Assembly (NCBI GenBank): GCA_964577985.1
Contig: CAZOAR010000005.1
Coordinates: 12,717 to 76,716, forward strand
From: CAZOAR01 sp964577985
Lineage (GTDB): Bacteria; Gemmatimonadota; CAZMKB01; CAZNLH01
DNA length: 64,000 nucleotides
Direction: 5' to 3'
Shown here: piece by piece, positions 8,788-17,579 of the stretch
Numbering within the stretch: position 1 is the stretch's first letter
Layout: each line of letters opens with the position of its first letter
Position numbers and translations under genes: made by a program
Notes under the pieces: generated by a model
Databases searched by the model: none
What the model saw: only the letters and a program-made list of their open reading frames with translations
What the model was told of the DNA's origin: nothing

Positions 8788-9030
8788 ACAGCGTACAATA
8801 AAATGAACTTTCCAAATAATTCCCCATTGGATCTTTTATTCGGTTAATTCTTTCGCAAGAGAACCCTGTCTGTTGGATAATAATCACACTTTGAGAGTTT
8901 TATCAAATCCCGATGAGTAGTCACCTTCCCCTTTATCATTACCTGACATTGAGGTAGCCGCGACGGAAATAAGCTCGCCGGTTGTCTGAGCGTCCAGTCC
9001 ATTCACCGAGCAAGGAACAGGAGTACCGCG
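8788..9030 (+). promoter_or_regulatory. Long rho leader, with a possible 14-codon leader ORF
   Basis: The untranslated region before rho is about 240 bases. It contains a short ORF at 8803-8847 (MNFPNNSPLDLLFG then TAA) without a convincing ribosome site. In enteric bacteria rho is autoregulated by Rho-dependent attenuation in a leader of similar length that also holds a small ORF. The same logic is plausible here by analogy only. The pyrimidine-rich stretch near 8921-8945 could serve as a Rho loading site. Confidence 0.4.
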
Positions 9031-10410
9031 TTGAAAGAAACAAAGAGGCCCGAAAAAACAACAAATGAAAGCAGGAAGAGAGAGAAGAACTCGAAGATTA
9101 AAGAAAGCATCAACAGGAACGGTAGTTTTGTGGAAAGTGCTTCCGAACCAGGAAAAAAGTACCTCGATATCTCAAATCTCAAGTCGAAAAATATTGCAGA
9201 GCTTCAGGAGATGGCGGAAGAATTCAATATAGATAATAGCGGAAATCTCAAGAAACAGGATCTCCTCTATCTGATCGAGCAGAACGTGCTCGACAGTGGA
9301 GTAATCCTGCGGGGAGAAGGAGTTCTCGAGATACTACCCGAAGGATATGGTTTTCTCAGATCCCAGGACTGGAACTACCTCTATGGCCCTGATGACATTT
9401 ATGTCTCACCATCTCAAATCAAGAGATTCAGTCTCTCGACGGGTGACGTCGTTCAGGGTCAGGTCCGTCCCCCGAAGGAGGGAGAGCGTTACCTCGCACT
9501 CCTGAAGGTCGAGGCGGTGGATTATGAAGACCCGGAGAAATGCAAGCATAAGATCTTCTTTGACAACCTGACCCCTCTTTACGCCACAGAGCAGATTAAC
9601 CTGGAGAGCAAGGGCAGCGATCTGGCCATGCGGATAATGAATCTCATGTCTCCGGTGGGCAAGGGCCAGAGAGGACTCATAGTCTCGCCACCCAAGGCGG
9701 GAAAAACTATCCTGCTTCAGAAGATGGCCAACTCAATCAGGGAGAACCATCCCGAGGTCATTCTCATCGTCCTTCTCATCGACGAGAGGCCCGAAGAGGT
9801 CACAGACATGGAGAGGAGCGTCGACGCCGAAGTAATAAGTTCCACGTTCGACGAGCCGGCGGACCGTCATGTTCAGGTTGCAGAGATGGTAATCGAAAAG
9901 GCAAAACGATTGGTTGAGCATCAGAAGGATGTGGTTATTCTCCTCGACAGCATCACGAGGCTTGCAAGGGCGCACAACGTGGTTATCCCGCACAGCGGAA
10001 AGATCCTCTCCGGAGGAGTTGACGCGCACGCCCTGCACAAGCCGAAGCGCTTCTTTGGCGCCGCGAGGAATATCGAGGAGGGTGGAAGCCTGACTATCAT
10101 CGCGACATCTCTCGTGGAAACGGGCAGCCGCATGGATGAGGTGATCTTTGAGGAGTTCAAGGGGACCGGCAACATGGAACTGGTCCTGAAGAGAGACCTG
10201 GCGGACAGGCGGATATTCCCCGCAATAGACATCAATCTCTCGGGAACCCGGAGAGAGGAACTGCTTCTACCCCAGGATGAACTGAACAGGATATGGATCC
10301 TGAGAAAGTTCCTGTCGGATATGGGCGCGGTTGAGTCTATGGAGTTCCTGGTCAAGAAGATGTCCGAGACCAAGACCAACGCCGATTTTCTTGCCTCCAT
10401 GAACGGCTGA
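9031..10410 (+). CDS. rho: Transcription termination factor Rho
   Basis: Rho is the RNA-dependent ATPase/helicase that terminates transcription. The 459-residue protein begins at a TTG with CAGGAG 7 bases upstream. A charged extension of about 45 residues precedes the Rho N-terminal helical domain (SNLKSKNIAELQEMAEEF). The RNA-binding cold-shock-like domain follows (EGVLEILPEGYGFLRS), then the P-loop SPPKAGKT near residue 215, LLIDERPEEVTDM, LLDSITRLARA, and the R-loop region FEEFKGTGNMEL. All core motifs are intact. It heads an operon with ruvX and mltG; the ruvX ATG follows the rho TGA with no gap. Confidence 0.97.
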   Translation: MKETKRPEKTTNESRKREKNSKIKESINRNGSFVESASEPGKKYLDISNLKSKNIAELQEMAEEFNIDNSGNLKKQDLLYLIEQNVLDSGVILRGEGVLEILPEGYGFLRSQDWNYLYGPDDIYVSPSQIKRFSLSTGDVVQGQVRPPKEGERYLALLKVEAVDYEDPEKCKHKIFFDNLTPLYATEQINLESKGSDLAMRIMNLMSPVGKGQRGLIVSPPKAGKTILLQKMANSIRENHPEVILIVLLIDERPEEVTDMERSVDAEVISSTFDEPADRHVQVAEMVIEKAKRLVEHQKDVVILLDSITRLARAHNVVIPHSGKILSGGVDAHALHKPKRFFGAARNIEEGGSLTIIATSLVETGSRMDEVIFEEFKGTGNMELVLKRDLADRRIFPAIDINLSGTRREELLLPQDELNRIWILRKFLSDMGAVESMEFLVKKMSETKTNADFLASMNG

Positions 10411-10848
10411 ATGGCCGACAGCGGCAGAATACTCTCTATCGACTACGGCACAAGGCGTGTCGGTCTCGCAATGAGCGATCCAACCGGAAGCATCGCATTT
10501 CCTTTAGACACAATAGACCTGAAGAAGAGCCGCGAATCTATCGAGACCCGGATTGCTTCGCTCGCGTTTGAGCATGAGATCAGACTGATTGTTGTCGGGC
10601 TTCCTGTTACGGAACGTGGTGACAAGGGGGAACGCGCCCTCGAAGTGGAGGAATTCATTTCCAGATTGAAGCCCATGATTGAATGCGGCATCATAACATG
10701 GGATGAGAGATACACCAGCGCGAGAGCAGAAAGGGTAATCCATGAGCTCGGAGAGAAGATCGGAAAGAATAAGGGAAAAGTCGACAGGATTGCAGCCGTG
10801 TTCATCCTCCAGAACTACCTTGATTCGGTTCGCGGGGGACTGACTTAG
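10411..10848 (+). CDS. ruvX: Holliday junction resolvase-like protein RuvX/YqgF
   Basis: A 145-residue RNase H-fold protein. The N-terminal strand ILSIDYGTRRVGLAMSDP carries the first catalytic aspartate. WDERYTSARAE holds the conserved glutamate, and VDRIAAVFILQNYLD near the C-terminus holds the last acidic residue. YqgF proteins act in 16S rRNA 5'-end processing and have been proposed as resolvases. Its ATG directly abuts the rho stop (TGAATG), so translation is coupled. Length is normal for the family. Confidence 0.93.
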   Translation: MADSGRILSIDYGTRRVGLAMSDPTGSIAFPLDTIDLKKSRESIETRIASLAFEHEIRLIVVGLPVTERGDKGERALEVEEFISRLKPMIECGIITWDERYTSARAERVIHELGEKIGKNKGKVDRIAAVFILQNYLDSVRGGLT

Positions 10849-10878
10849 CATAAAAGGGCGCCAGGAAGAGATCAGGTC

Positions 10879-11910
10879 GTGAACAGGTCCATCTTCTCAG
10901 TAACAGAACTGTATTATGGCAGGACACTGGTTGTCGCATTCTTTTTGTGGGCCATCGCTCCCTTCATCTACCACTCTACATCTACATTCTATATATCTCC
11001 CGAAGAAAGTATTCTGATAAGCATCCCGCAGGGATCTACACTTAAGCAGGTGAGTTTTGCTCTGAGGGATGACGGGATAATCAATGATCCTTATGTGTTC
11101 ATGATTCTCGTAGCTCTCAAGGGAGACGAGAGCAACCTCCACGCCGGCACGTATCGATTCGAAGGAGAGCTCTCACTTATGGCAATCGCCGACGATATCT
11201 CGATGGGCAGGGTAGCTGTAACGCGCGTCACGGTGCCGGAGGGATTCGGCTTTTCTGACATCGCGTCCCTGCTTGAAGAGGTGACAGGCCAGAGAGAGGA
11301 GGACATCGAAAGTCTTAAGAGTGACGAGGGGCTTCGAGAGTTCCTGGGGCTGGGAACCGGCCAGATTGAAGGGTTTCTCTTTCCAGATACGTATATTGTC
11401 CCGGTCGATATTTCTCCGAAGGAGTTCCTGAGGGTGATGATTACACGATACCACGAAATCTTCGACGACTCCCTCAGGGAGAGGGCATCGGAGCTTGGAT
11501 ATTCCGAGGTCGAAATAGTGACGCTGGCATCAATAATAGAGAAAGAGACAAGGATCGAAGACGAACGACGGATTATCTCAGGGGTATTTCACAATCGTCT
11601 GAGCAGGGGAATCCCGCTCGAAGCAGATCCGACGGTCAGGTATGCCCTCAGGAAGTATTCTGGACGCATACTGTACAAGGATCTTGAGATAGACTCGCCA
11701 TACAACACCTATATGTATAGAGGCCTCCCGCCGGGTCCTATCTGCAACCCGGGCAAGGCCTCTCTGCTCGCGGCTCTCTACCCCGAAGACGTCGATTATC
11801 TATACTTTGTTGCGGCAGGTGACGGGACTCACATCTTCTCCAGGACACTCGCGCAGCATAACAGAGCGAGAAAACTTGTCAGAAAGGCCAACTCGCGTGG
11901 AGTGTCATGA
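10879..11910 (+). CDS. mltG: Endolytic murein transglycosylase MltG
   Basis: The 343-residue protein has one N-terminal membrane helix (residues about 15-35), a LysM-like region beginning ISIPQGSTLKQVSFAL, then the YceG catalytic domain. Signatures are VTVPEGFGFSDIASLL, GFLFPDTYIVP, LASIIEKET (containing the catalytic glutamate) and YNTYMYRGLPPGPICNPG. MltG cleaves nascent glycan strands in the periplasm and limits their length. It starts at a GTG 30 bases after ruvX. The neighbouring pair ruvX-mltG is common in bacteria. The next gene is convergent, so the operon ends here. Confidence 0.93.
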   Translation: MNRSIFSVTELYYGRTLVVAFFLWAIAPFIYHSTSTFYISPEESILISIPQGSTLKQVSFALRDDGIINDPYVFMILVALKGDESNLHAGTYRFEGELSLMAIADDISMGRVAVTRVTVPEGFGFSDIASLLEEVTGQREEDIESLKSDEGLREFLGLGTGQIEGFLFPDTYIVPVDISPKEFLRVMITRYHEIFDDSLRERASELGYSEVEIVTLASIIEKETRIEDERRIISGVFHNRLSRGIPLEADPTVRYALRKYSGRILYKDLEIDSPYNTYMYRGLPPGPICNPGKASLLAALYPEDVDYLYFVAAGDGTHIFSRTLAQHNRARKLVRKANSRGVS

Positions 11911-11951
11911 GTCACACACGGGCAGAGCAGCGAGCATGAAACACACTCTTA

Positions 11952-14948
11952 TTACTTATTGATCAGAACGAGTTTCCGGGTGATCTCAGAGTCTGCCAGT
12001 TCCATCCGATAAAGGTATATCCCGGAGGGCAGGAGATTTCCGCGGTCGTCCGTACCATCCCACACCAGCGCATACTCACCCTGAGGTTGCGGGCTCCCCG
12101 GATTCAGATCATCTCTGAAGTCTTTCACCAGCCTTCCCCTGACATCGTACACCTTTATCGAGACCGGAAGATCCACAAGTGAATCCGTGGCGGAGGTTAC
12201 CGTGTACCAGATCGTAGTGCAGCGGGCTTCGGACGGGACGAAGGGGTTAGGATAATTCTGGGAAATCGTCGGCCTGGCTGGTTCCGGCGCCGAGGGAGGA
12301 ATGATAACCAGATGGAGCAGATCCTTGATCTCCTCGTATTTCGCTCGCGCGGAATCGGCGTTTCTCGTCAGGTCGGCAAAGTCATCTCCACCCAGAACGG
12401 CGTACACTACGGAAATGGTGTCGAGCGGAGCCAGAGTGAAGGGTCCGACGGACAACATCTGGGACCAGTCCCCCGGCGTATCACCCCGGGTTTTTGCGAA
12501 TCCACCACTCATGAACGTGTACTTGTCGGCGTCGGAGAACCCTTCATACACATAAGATGGATTGTCGATGGCGCGGTACGCAGTGGGTGTGTGGCTCAAC
12601 ATCGAGACCCCGACATGCTGAGGAAAACCCTCTCCCCACATGTATCCGAGTGAATGATCCGGGAGCCAGTCAACATAATTCCGATCATAATGTACAGAAT
12701 CGAGATCCCAGTCGAAAAAGAGACCGGCGTAGAGATTTGTCAGGCTATCCATGCCACCAGCATTTATCATCAGATACGCAATAATTACATAATCATCGTT
12801 CGGGTTATCAGAATACGCGAGGCTCCTCTGAAAGACCTGCAGGCCGATAGGGTTGGATGCTCTTCCATCGTCGAAGGTGGCATATCCTTCCTGATCTGCT
12901 ATATCTCCATTCGTGGAGAAAATCAGGTTGCCACCAGCATGGACCTGCCAGTCGCTCTCACCCCCATCTGTACCATCGGAGACCTGATCCGGGCCCACGG
13001 CGGCGAGGAATCCCCCGTGGTAGAGCCAGTTCGTGCCATCCCGGGGGAACATGAAACCGTTACCCTTCTGCTCGACCCCATTGTAATATCCGTATTGTCC
13101 GAAGTTTGTTATCGTAAAAGTCACATTGCCTGCGTCATGATCTCCATATGCCCCGACCGGCGAGTCTCCAGCCACAATCGCGAAGTTCAGCGTATCCGTC
13201 GAGCCGCCTGACCAGGTAAGTATCAGGCGTAAATGAACAGCGGTGCCCTCTGTAACCCCGCCGTTCATTTGAACAAGGAATGGATCACCCTTATTGTCCC
13301 TCTCGGCTCCCCTCGGCAGGTCACCGTACGTGGAAGTGGATTGCAGCACAGAGACCAGAGAGTCACCCGCTTCAAGCTCTGTCTCCAGGCCGGTGACCGC
13401 GGCACCTCCATTCCACAGGGTAATGATAATATCGGACACTTCACCCGGGGCGGGCGATCTCGCGCCGAAATCGATCCCTGCTATGGAGATGAATGACGCC
13501 GAAGGGTCACCGATCAAACCGAGCGCGGCAGGAAGATCGATCAGACCCATGCCGAAGGTGTTGTCGTCGCCTTGCTCCCCGAGATCCCTGGCTGAGTTGA
13601 GAATCGCGTACTTGACTTCACTGCTGCTGAGGAGAGGATTAGCTCCCAGAAGGAGCGCCGCAGCACCCGCCGCGTGGGGAGAGGAAAAGGAAGTACCGCT
13701 CATATAGTGGTAGCCGCCGTTCGGACTGCCCATCGCCATCCTGATGTCGCTTCCAGGGGCGACCACCTCAGGCTTGACGGTGTGACCGTCGCACGTTGAG
13801 GGACCCCTGCTGCTGAATGAAGAGATATCCAGGCTGCTCGTCACGGATCCGACGGCGAACGCGTTTACCGGTGAGGCGACACGGCTGGCGGGAGATGCGA
13901 TGGTCGAGGCTCCCCGCCCGCCGGTATTTCCGGCGGAAAAGAACAACGCTGCCCCGGCAAGTTCCACCGCGTCAATGGCCTCATAAAGAAGATCCTCACA
14001 CACCATACCTCCATTGTCGGGAGTTCCCCAGGAGTTGTTGATTACCCGGGGGACATCTCCGATGGTGGAAGGATCACCATCCGGGTCGGAGGCCCATTGC
14101 AGACATTCTATCAGTATCCCGGTGGTCGAGGTCTCGCTCCCGCTGTCGTCGGCCTCAAAAGCGTTGGCCGCGATCCATTCGGCGCCAGGCGCCACACCGA
14201 CGGTGTCCCCACCACTGGAACCCACAATAATGCTCATCACACCTGTGCCATGAGTGACGCCGCCCGCCGCGTCATCGTCCACGGGTGTGATCGAGTGATT
14301 GTAAGGATCAAACCAGCACTCGTACGGGGGGAAACCGTTGTTGCCCCTCCACCGGGCGGAGAGCGCGGGATGGCTCTCATCCACACCGGAGTCGAGATTG
14401 CAGACCAGCGCACCCTTTCCCGTGTACCCGAGATGCCACAAATCATCGGCTCCGATTATGCCAAGATTCGGCTCGGCTCCTGAAGGCATAGCGCTGGCCG
14501 GCGCGCTTGACGCTCTCATGGGGAGCAAGATTTTCCTCTCCGGGTATACAATCTCAACATCGTCTCTCGCGGCGATCTTTGCTATCGCACCGGGCATAAC
14601 CCTCGCCGTGATTGCGTTTATCAACCAGTAAGGCCGGTATTGCCTGACTTCTCCAGATGCGACCAGTCCTTCCAGGAACCTGATCATCCCGCCCTGCGTG
14701 GCATTCGCCTTTCCCTTCAGGGCGACAATGGTACGGAGGTGCCTGTCGCGGAAAGTCGCCTTCGAAGACTCAAAGGATCTTCTCAGGCCAGGTAGATCTG
14801 TCCTCTCCTTCATCAGGATGAGAACAGACAGGGCCGAGTCGGGAGGAGATACCTTTACTATATCCACGAGTTGTGGGTCGACCGAAGCATATAGCAGGGC
14901 GAAGAGGAGGAGAACGGGAAAAAGGAGAAGAAAAAAAGTTCTTGCCAT
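11952..14948 (-). CDS. Secreted subtilisin-like protease (S8) with C-terminal FlgD-like sorting domain
   Basis: A 998-residue exported protease. A signal peptide (residues 1-21) and an inhibitor-like propeptide (about 25-120) precede the S8 domain. The catalytic aspartate is in NLDSGVDESHPA near 190, the histidine in GVTHGTGVMSI near 230 and the serine in MSGTSFSSPHAAGAAALL near 420. A middle region of about 400 residues has beta-rich, Ig-like character. The C-terminus has SQNYPNPFVPSE and ends SGIYLYRMELADSEITRKLVL, a FlgD-like/type IX-style sorting domain. The ATG follows the rnhB stop with no gap (TAGATG), so it is read as the last gene of the ribosomal operon. The native substrate is unknown. 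Confidence 0.9.
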   Translation of the reverse strand: MARTFFLLLFPVLLLFALLYASVDPQLVDIVKVSPPDSALSVLILMKERTDLPGLRRSFESSKATFRDRHLRTIVALKGKANATQGGMIRFLEGLVASGEVRQYRPYWLINAITARVMPGAIAKIAARDDVEIVYPERKILLPMRASSAPASAMPSGAEPNLGIIGADDLWHLGYTGKGALVCNLDSGVDESHPALSARWRGNNGFPPYECWFDPYNHSITPVDDDAAGGVTHGTGVMSIIVGSSGGDTVGVAPGAEWIAANAFEADDSGSETSTTGILIECLQWASDPDGDPSTIGDVPRVINNSWGTPDNGGMVCEDLLYEAIDAVELAGAALFFSAGNTGGRGASTIASPASRVASPVNAFAVGSVTSSLDISSFSSRGPSTCDGHTVKPEVVAPGSDIRMAMGSPNGGYHYMSGTSFSSPHAAGAAALLLGANPLLSSSEVKYAILNSARDLGEQGDDNTFGMGLIDLPAALGLIGDPSASFISIAGIDFGARSPAPGEVSDIIITLWNGGAAVTGLETELEAGDSLVSVLQSTSTYGDLPRGAERDNKGDPFLVQMNGGVTEGTAVHLRLILTWSGGSTDTLNFAIVAGDSPVGAYGDHDAGNVTFTITNFGQYGYYNGVEQKGNGFMFPRDGTNWLYHGGFLAAVGPDQVSDGTDGGESDWQVHAGGNLIFSTNGDIADQEGYATFDDGRASNPIGLQVFQRSLAYSDNPNDDYVIIAYLMINAGGMDSLTNLYAGLFFDWDLDSVHYDRNYVDWLPDHSLGYMWGEGFPQHVGVSMLSHTPTAYRAIDNPSYVYEGFSDADKYTFMSGGFAKTRGDTPGDWSQMLSVGPFTLAPLDTISVVYAVLGGDDFADLTRNADSARAKYEEIKDLLHLVIIPPSAPEPARPTISQNYPNPFVPSEARCTTIWYTVTSATDSLVDLPVSIKVYDVRGRLVKDFRDDLNPGSPQPQGEYALVWDGTDDRGNLLPSGIYLYRMELADSEITRKLVLINK

Positions 14949-15599
14949 CTACAAGTCCGCTCTTTTCTCGACTTGCGATCCGTCCTCGATGATCCTGCGG
15001 ACGGGCGCAAAGCTCTTTCTGTGGATTGGGAGAATTCCCAGTCTTTCCAACGCCTCCAGGTGTTCTCGGGTCGGATAACCCTTGTTCCTGGAGAATCCGT
15101 AGCCGGGGTATTTTACGTCGAAGGCTCTCATAATCCTGTCCCGGATCACCTTCGCCACGATAGAAGCACCCGCGATGCAGCGGCACCTGGCGTCACCACC
15201 GACTACGGCCTGCTGAAAGATGCCAATCTCGGGCAGCCGCATCCCGTCGATGAGGAGGCAGTCTGGCTTGCTCCTGAGGTGTCCTACTGCCCTGCGCATG
15301 GCAAGCCTGGTAGCGCGGAGGATATTTATCGCGTCGATCTCATCCTGTCGCGCGATACCCACGCCTACGTCCAGAGCCCTTTCCATAATCAATCCAAAAA
15401 CAGACTCGCGCTGCCTCTCGGTCAACCTCTTCGAGTCGTCAATCCCCTCGATCCGATCAGACGGATCGAAGACCGTAGCCGCAGCTACAACGGGACCCGC
15501 CAGGGGTCCCCGGCCAGCCTCGTCGGTGCCGGCTACCCACCTGAATCCGTCAAGGTAGAGTTGCCTTTCAAATTCAAGCAACTGTTCGGCACGAGCCAC
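14949..15599 (-). CDS. rnhB: Ribonuclease HII
   Basis: RNase HII removes ribonucleotides and RNA primers from DNA. The 216-residue sequence shows the catalytic pattern AGTDEAGRGPLAGPVVAAA near residue 23, DDSKRLTERQRE near 55, and ASIVAKVIRDR near 143 with the DVKYPGYGFSRNKGYPTREH segment that follows it. The signature GRG and DEAG residues are intact. It starts 15 bases after rplS, which is a frequent arrangement (rplS-rnhB) across bacteria. Confidence 0.95.
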   Translation of the reverse strand: MARAEQLLEFERQLYLDGFRWVAGTDEAGRGPLAGPVVAAATVFDPSDRIEGIDDSKRLTERQRESVFGLIMERALDVGVGIARQDEIDAINILRATRLAMRRAVGHLRSKPDCLLIDGMRLPEIGIFQQAVVGGDARCRCIAGASIVAKVIRDRIMRAFDVKYPGYGFSRNKGYPTREHLEALERLGILPIHRKSFAPVRRIIEDGSQVEKRADL

Positions 15600-15614
15600 G
15601 ACGGCAACCTGTCG

Positions 15615-15956
15615 CTAATCTTTTTCGGCGATCCTGGCTGCCCTTCCCCTCAGCTTTCTGAGATAGAACAGCTTCGCGCGCCTGACTTTTCCTCTCTTGA
15701 CGACATCTATCGACTGGATAAAGGGAGAATGGAAGGGGAAGATTCGTTCTACACCGATACCATTGGATATTTTCCTTACGGTAAAGGAGTGGCCCATCCC
15801 CTTGCCGCGTCTCTGCAGGACGACGCCGAGAAAGATCTGGATCCTCTCCTTGTCGCCCTCTCTGATCTTGTAGTGGACCCTGACCGTGTCACCGGGCCCG
15901 AATTCCGGGAGGTCCTCTCTCAGTTGTTCTCTTTCGATATCGTCTACCCTGCTCAT
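15615..15956 (-). CDS. rplS: 50S ribosomal protein L19
   Basis: A 113-residue protein from the ATG at 15956, which has AAGGAG 7 bases upstream; a longer frame to 15980 overlaps trmD and is not needed. Family motifs FGPGDTVRVHYKIREGDKER, FLGVVLQRRGKG, FTVRKISNGIGVERIFPFHSP and AKLFYLR are clear. L19 sits at the 30S-50S interface. The start is 2 bases after the trmD stop, within the ffh-rpsP-rimM-trmD-rplS operon. Confidence 0.97.
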   Translation of the reverse strand: MSRVDDIEREQLREDLPEFGPGDTVRVHYKIREGDKERIQIFLGVVLQRRGKGMGHSFTVRKISNGIGVERIFPFHSPFIQSIDVVKRGKVRRAKLFYLRKLRGRAARIAEKD

Positions 15957-15958
15957 CG

Positions 15959-16675
15959 TTATGCTCCTTCCTCGTCGCATTGATTCCTCTGATAATCATC
16001 CCAGAGATCCGGCCTCCGCTCTCTGGTCAACTGGCACGACGCTTCATGTCTCCAGCGCCTTATCTTTTCATGATCCCCTCCCAGCAGTGCACCGGGGACG
16101 ACCATATCTCTGAATTTCCTCGGTCTTGTATAGACTGGAGCAGACAGCAGCCCATCGGAGAAGGAATCGCCTAGCGCGGACTCGAAATCCCCCATTACAC
16201 CCGGAATGAGCCGGACCACCGAGTCGAGCAGGACCAGGCACGCCGCCTCACCACCACTCAGTATATAATCTCCGACAGATAATTCACTCGTCACCAGATA
16301 CTTGCCGACCCTCTCATCAACATCCTTGTATCGCCCGCAGATCAGCACAAGAGATTCCATGGTGGACAGGCGGGTCGCCAGATCCTGATCCAGCGGCTTT
16401 CCTCTTGCCGAGAGCAGGACAATTTCCTTCTTTTCTCCAAGCCTCTCCTCCAGACTGTCCATAGCCCTGAAAATCGGTTCGGGCTTCAGGACCATCCCGG
16501 CACCTCCACCGAAGGGGTAGTCGTCGACTGTCCCGTGCGCGTCGTCTGCGAATTGACGGAGATCCAGTAAGTCGATCGAGACAAGTCCCTCATCCAGCCC
16601 TCTATTCAATATCCCGACAGAGAGAGGGGAAGAGAAGAACTCCGGAAAAATTGTTATTATGTAGATCTTAAGCAT
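15959..16675 (-). CDS. trmD: tRNA (guanine-37-N1)-methyltransferase TrmD
   Basis: TrmD methylates G37 of tRNAs that read CNN codons, preventing frameshifts. The 238-residue SPOUT enzyme shows ITIFPEFF at the N-terminus, GGGAGMVLKPEPIF near residue 55, ICGRYKDVDERV near 110 and the knot motif VGDYILSGGEAA near 132. The length is typical. It overlaps the end of rimM by 19 bases. Confidence 0.96.
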   Translation of the reverse strand: MLKIYIITIFPEFFSSPLSVGILNRGLDEGLVSIDLLDLRQFADDAHGTVDDYPFGGGAGMVLKPEPIFRAMDSLEERLGEKKEIVLLSARGKPLDQDLATRLSTMESLVLICGRYKDVDERVGKYLVTSELSVGDYILSGGEAACLVLLDSVVRLIPGVMGDFESALGDSFSDGLLSAPVYTRPRKFRDMVVPGALLGGDHEKIRRWRHEASCQLTRERRPDLWDDYQRNQCDEEGA

Positions 16676-17229
16676 TTTGTATTGTTGATATCCAGCAACC
16701 CGTCGGGTAGGTCCACCACTATTATGCCGCTTTTCGGGTCGACCGACTTGACCATCGATGGCACAACCGGTATGAACACCTCACCACGTTCCCGCGCATC
16801 GAGAACAAGGAGATCCTGCGCACCCGCTCTGATCACCGTGTCTACGACGCCGATTTCATCACCATCGGCACTCTCAACCCGACCGCCAATCAGTTCGTGA
16901 TAATAGTACTCGCCCTCCTCAGTATCGACAAGATCGTCACCCGGGATGAACAGGCTTTTCCCCTCAAGTGTGCGCGGATCCATGAGTTCCCGGTCATCCA
17001 CATCACTACCATCCGTTGTGCCGGACAACGTTACAAGGAATTGTCCCTTGTGGATACTGCTCGCAACAACCACGACCGGTACCAGGTCCGATTCATCATG
17101 GCCCAGCAACAATCTACTCCCGGGTTCAAAACGTTCCGGGAAATCCGTCATTGAACGGACCAGCACTTTTCCTTTAACTCCATGGCACCTGAGGATCTTC
17201 CCGACAAGGAGGATCTCTGGAGACATCAT
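16657..17229 (-). CDS. rimM: 16S rRNA processing protein RimM
   Basis: RimM assists maturation of the 30S head. The 190-residue protein has the N-terminal barrel (VGKILRCHGVKGKVLVRSMTDFPERF) and the C-terminal PRC-barrel, with EYYYHELIGGRVE and the ending IVVDLPDGLLDIN. Its ATG overlaps the rpsP stop by one base. Some variability in the middle is normal for this family. No KH-domain gene (khpA), often found between rpsP and rimM, is present here. Confidence 0.94.
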   Translation of the reverse strand: MMSPEILLVGKILRCHGVKGKVLVRSMTDFPERFEPGSRLLLGHDESDLVPVVVVASSIHKGQFLVTLSGTTDGSDVDDRELMDPRTLEGKSLFIPGDDLVDTEEGEYYYHELIGGRVESADGDEIGVVDTVIRAGAQDLLVLDARERGEVFIPVVPSMVKSVDPKSGIIVVDLPDGLLDINNTKCLRST

Positions 17230-17579
17230 TACTTATCGCTCTCTTCTTCCTTCGTCCCGGGAGCCGGCGTTTTCACCTTCTCCGCAGGTGCTTTCACTGT
17301 CGATCCCGTACCCACCAGCTTTGAATCGTGCCATTTTCTGAGGAGCCCCTCACGCTTCAGTATGGAGCGGACGGTGTCACTCAGCTCTACACCCTCTCCG
17401 AGCCACTTCATGACCTTGCTCTCATCAATTTCGACCTCGGCCGGATCCTGAAGCGGATCATAATGCCCCAGCGACTCGATAAACCTTCCGTCCCTCGGAT
17501 GCCGCGAGTCCGCTACTACTACCCTGAAATAGGGCCTGTTCCTGCGCCCCATTCGTCTCAATCTCATTATTGCTGCCAC
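17229..17579 (-). CDS. rpsP: 30S ribosomal protein S16
   Basis: The core MRLRRMGRRNRPYFRVVVAD followed by SRHPRDGRFIESLGHYDP is diagnostic for S16. The GTG at 17579 has AAGGAG 8 bases upstream and overlaps the ffh end by 13 bases. An ATG at 17567 would begin at the core but lacks a ribosome site. The 116-residue form has a lysine-, proline- and glutamate-rich tail of about 30 residues after the conserved domain. This is longer than E. coli S16 but common in other phyla. Confidence 0.95.
   Translation of the reverse strand: MAAIMRLRRMGRRNRPYFRVVVADSRHPRDGRFIESLGHYDPLQDPAEVEIDESKVMKWLGEGVELSDTVRSILKREGLLRKWHDSKLVGTGSTVKAPAEKVKTPAPGTKEEESDK

Noticed and set aside
14973..15983. 336-codon open frame on the plus strand
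   Set aside because: It covers rnhB and rplS in antisense. Both of those are unmistakable, and the frame is a by-product of GC-biased codon use.
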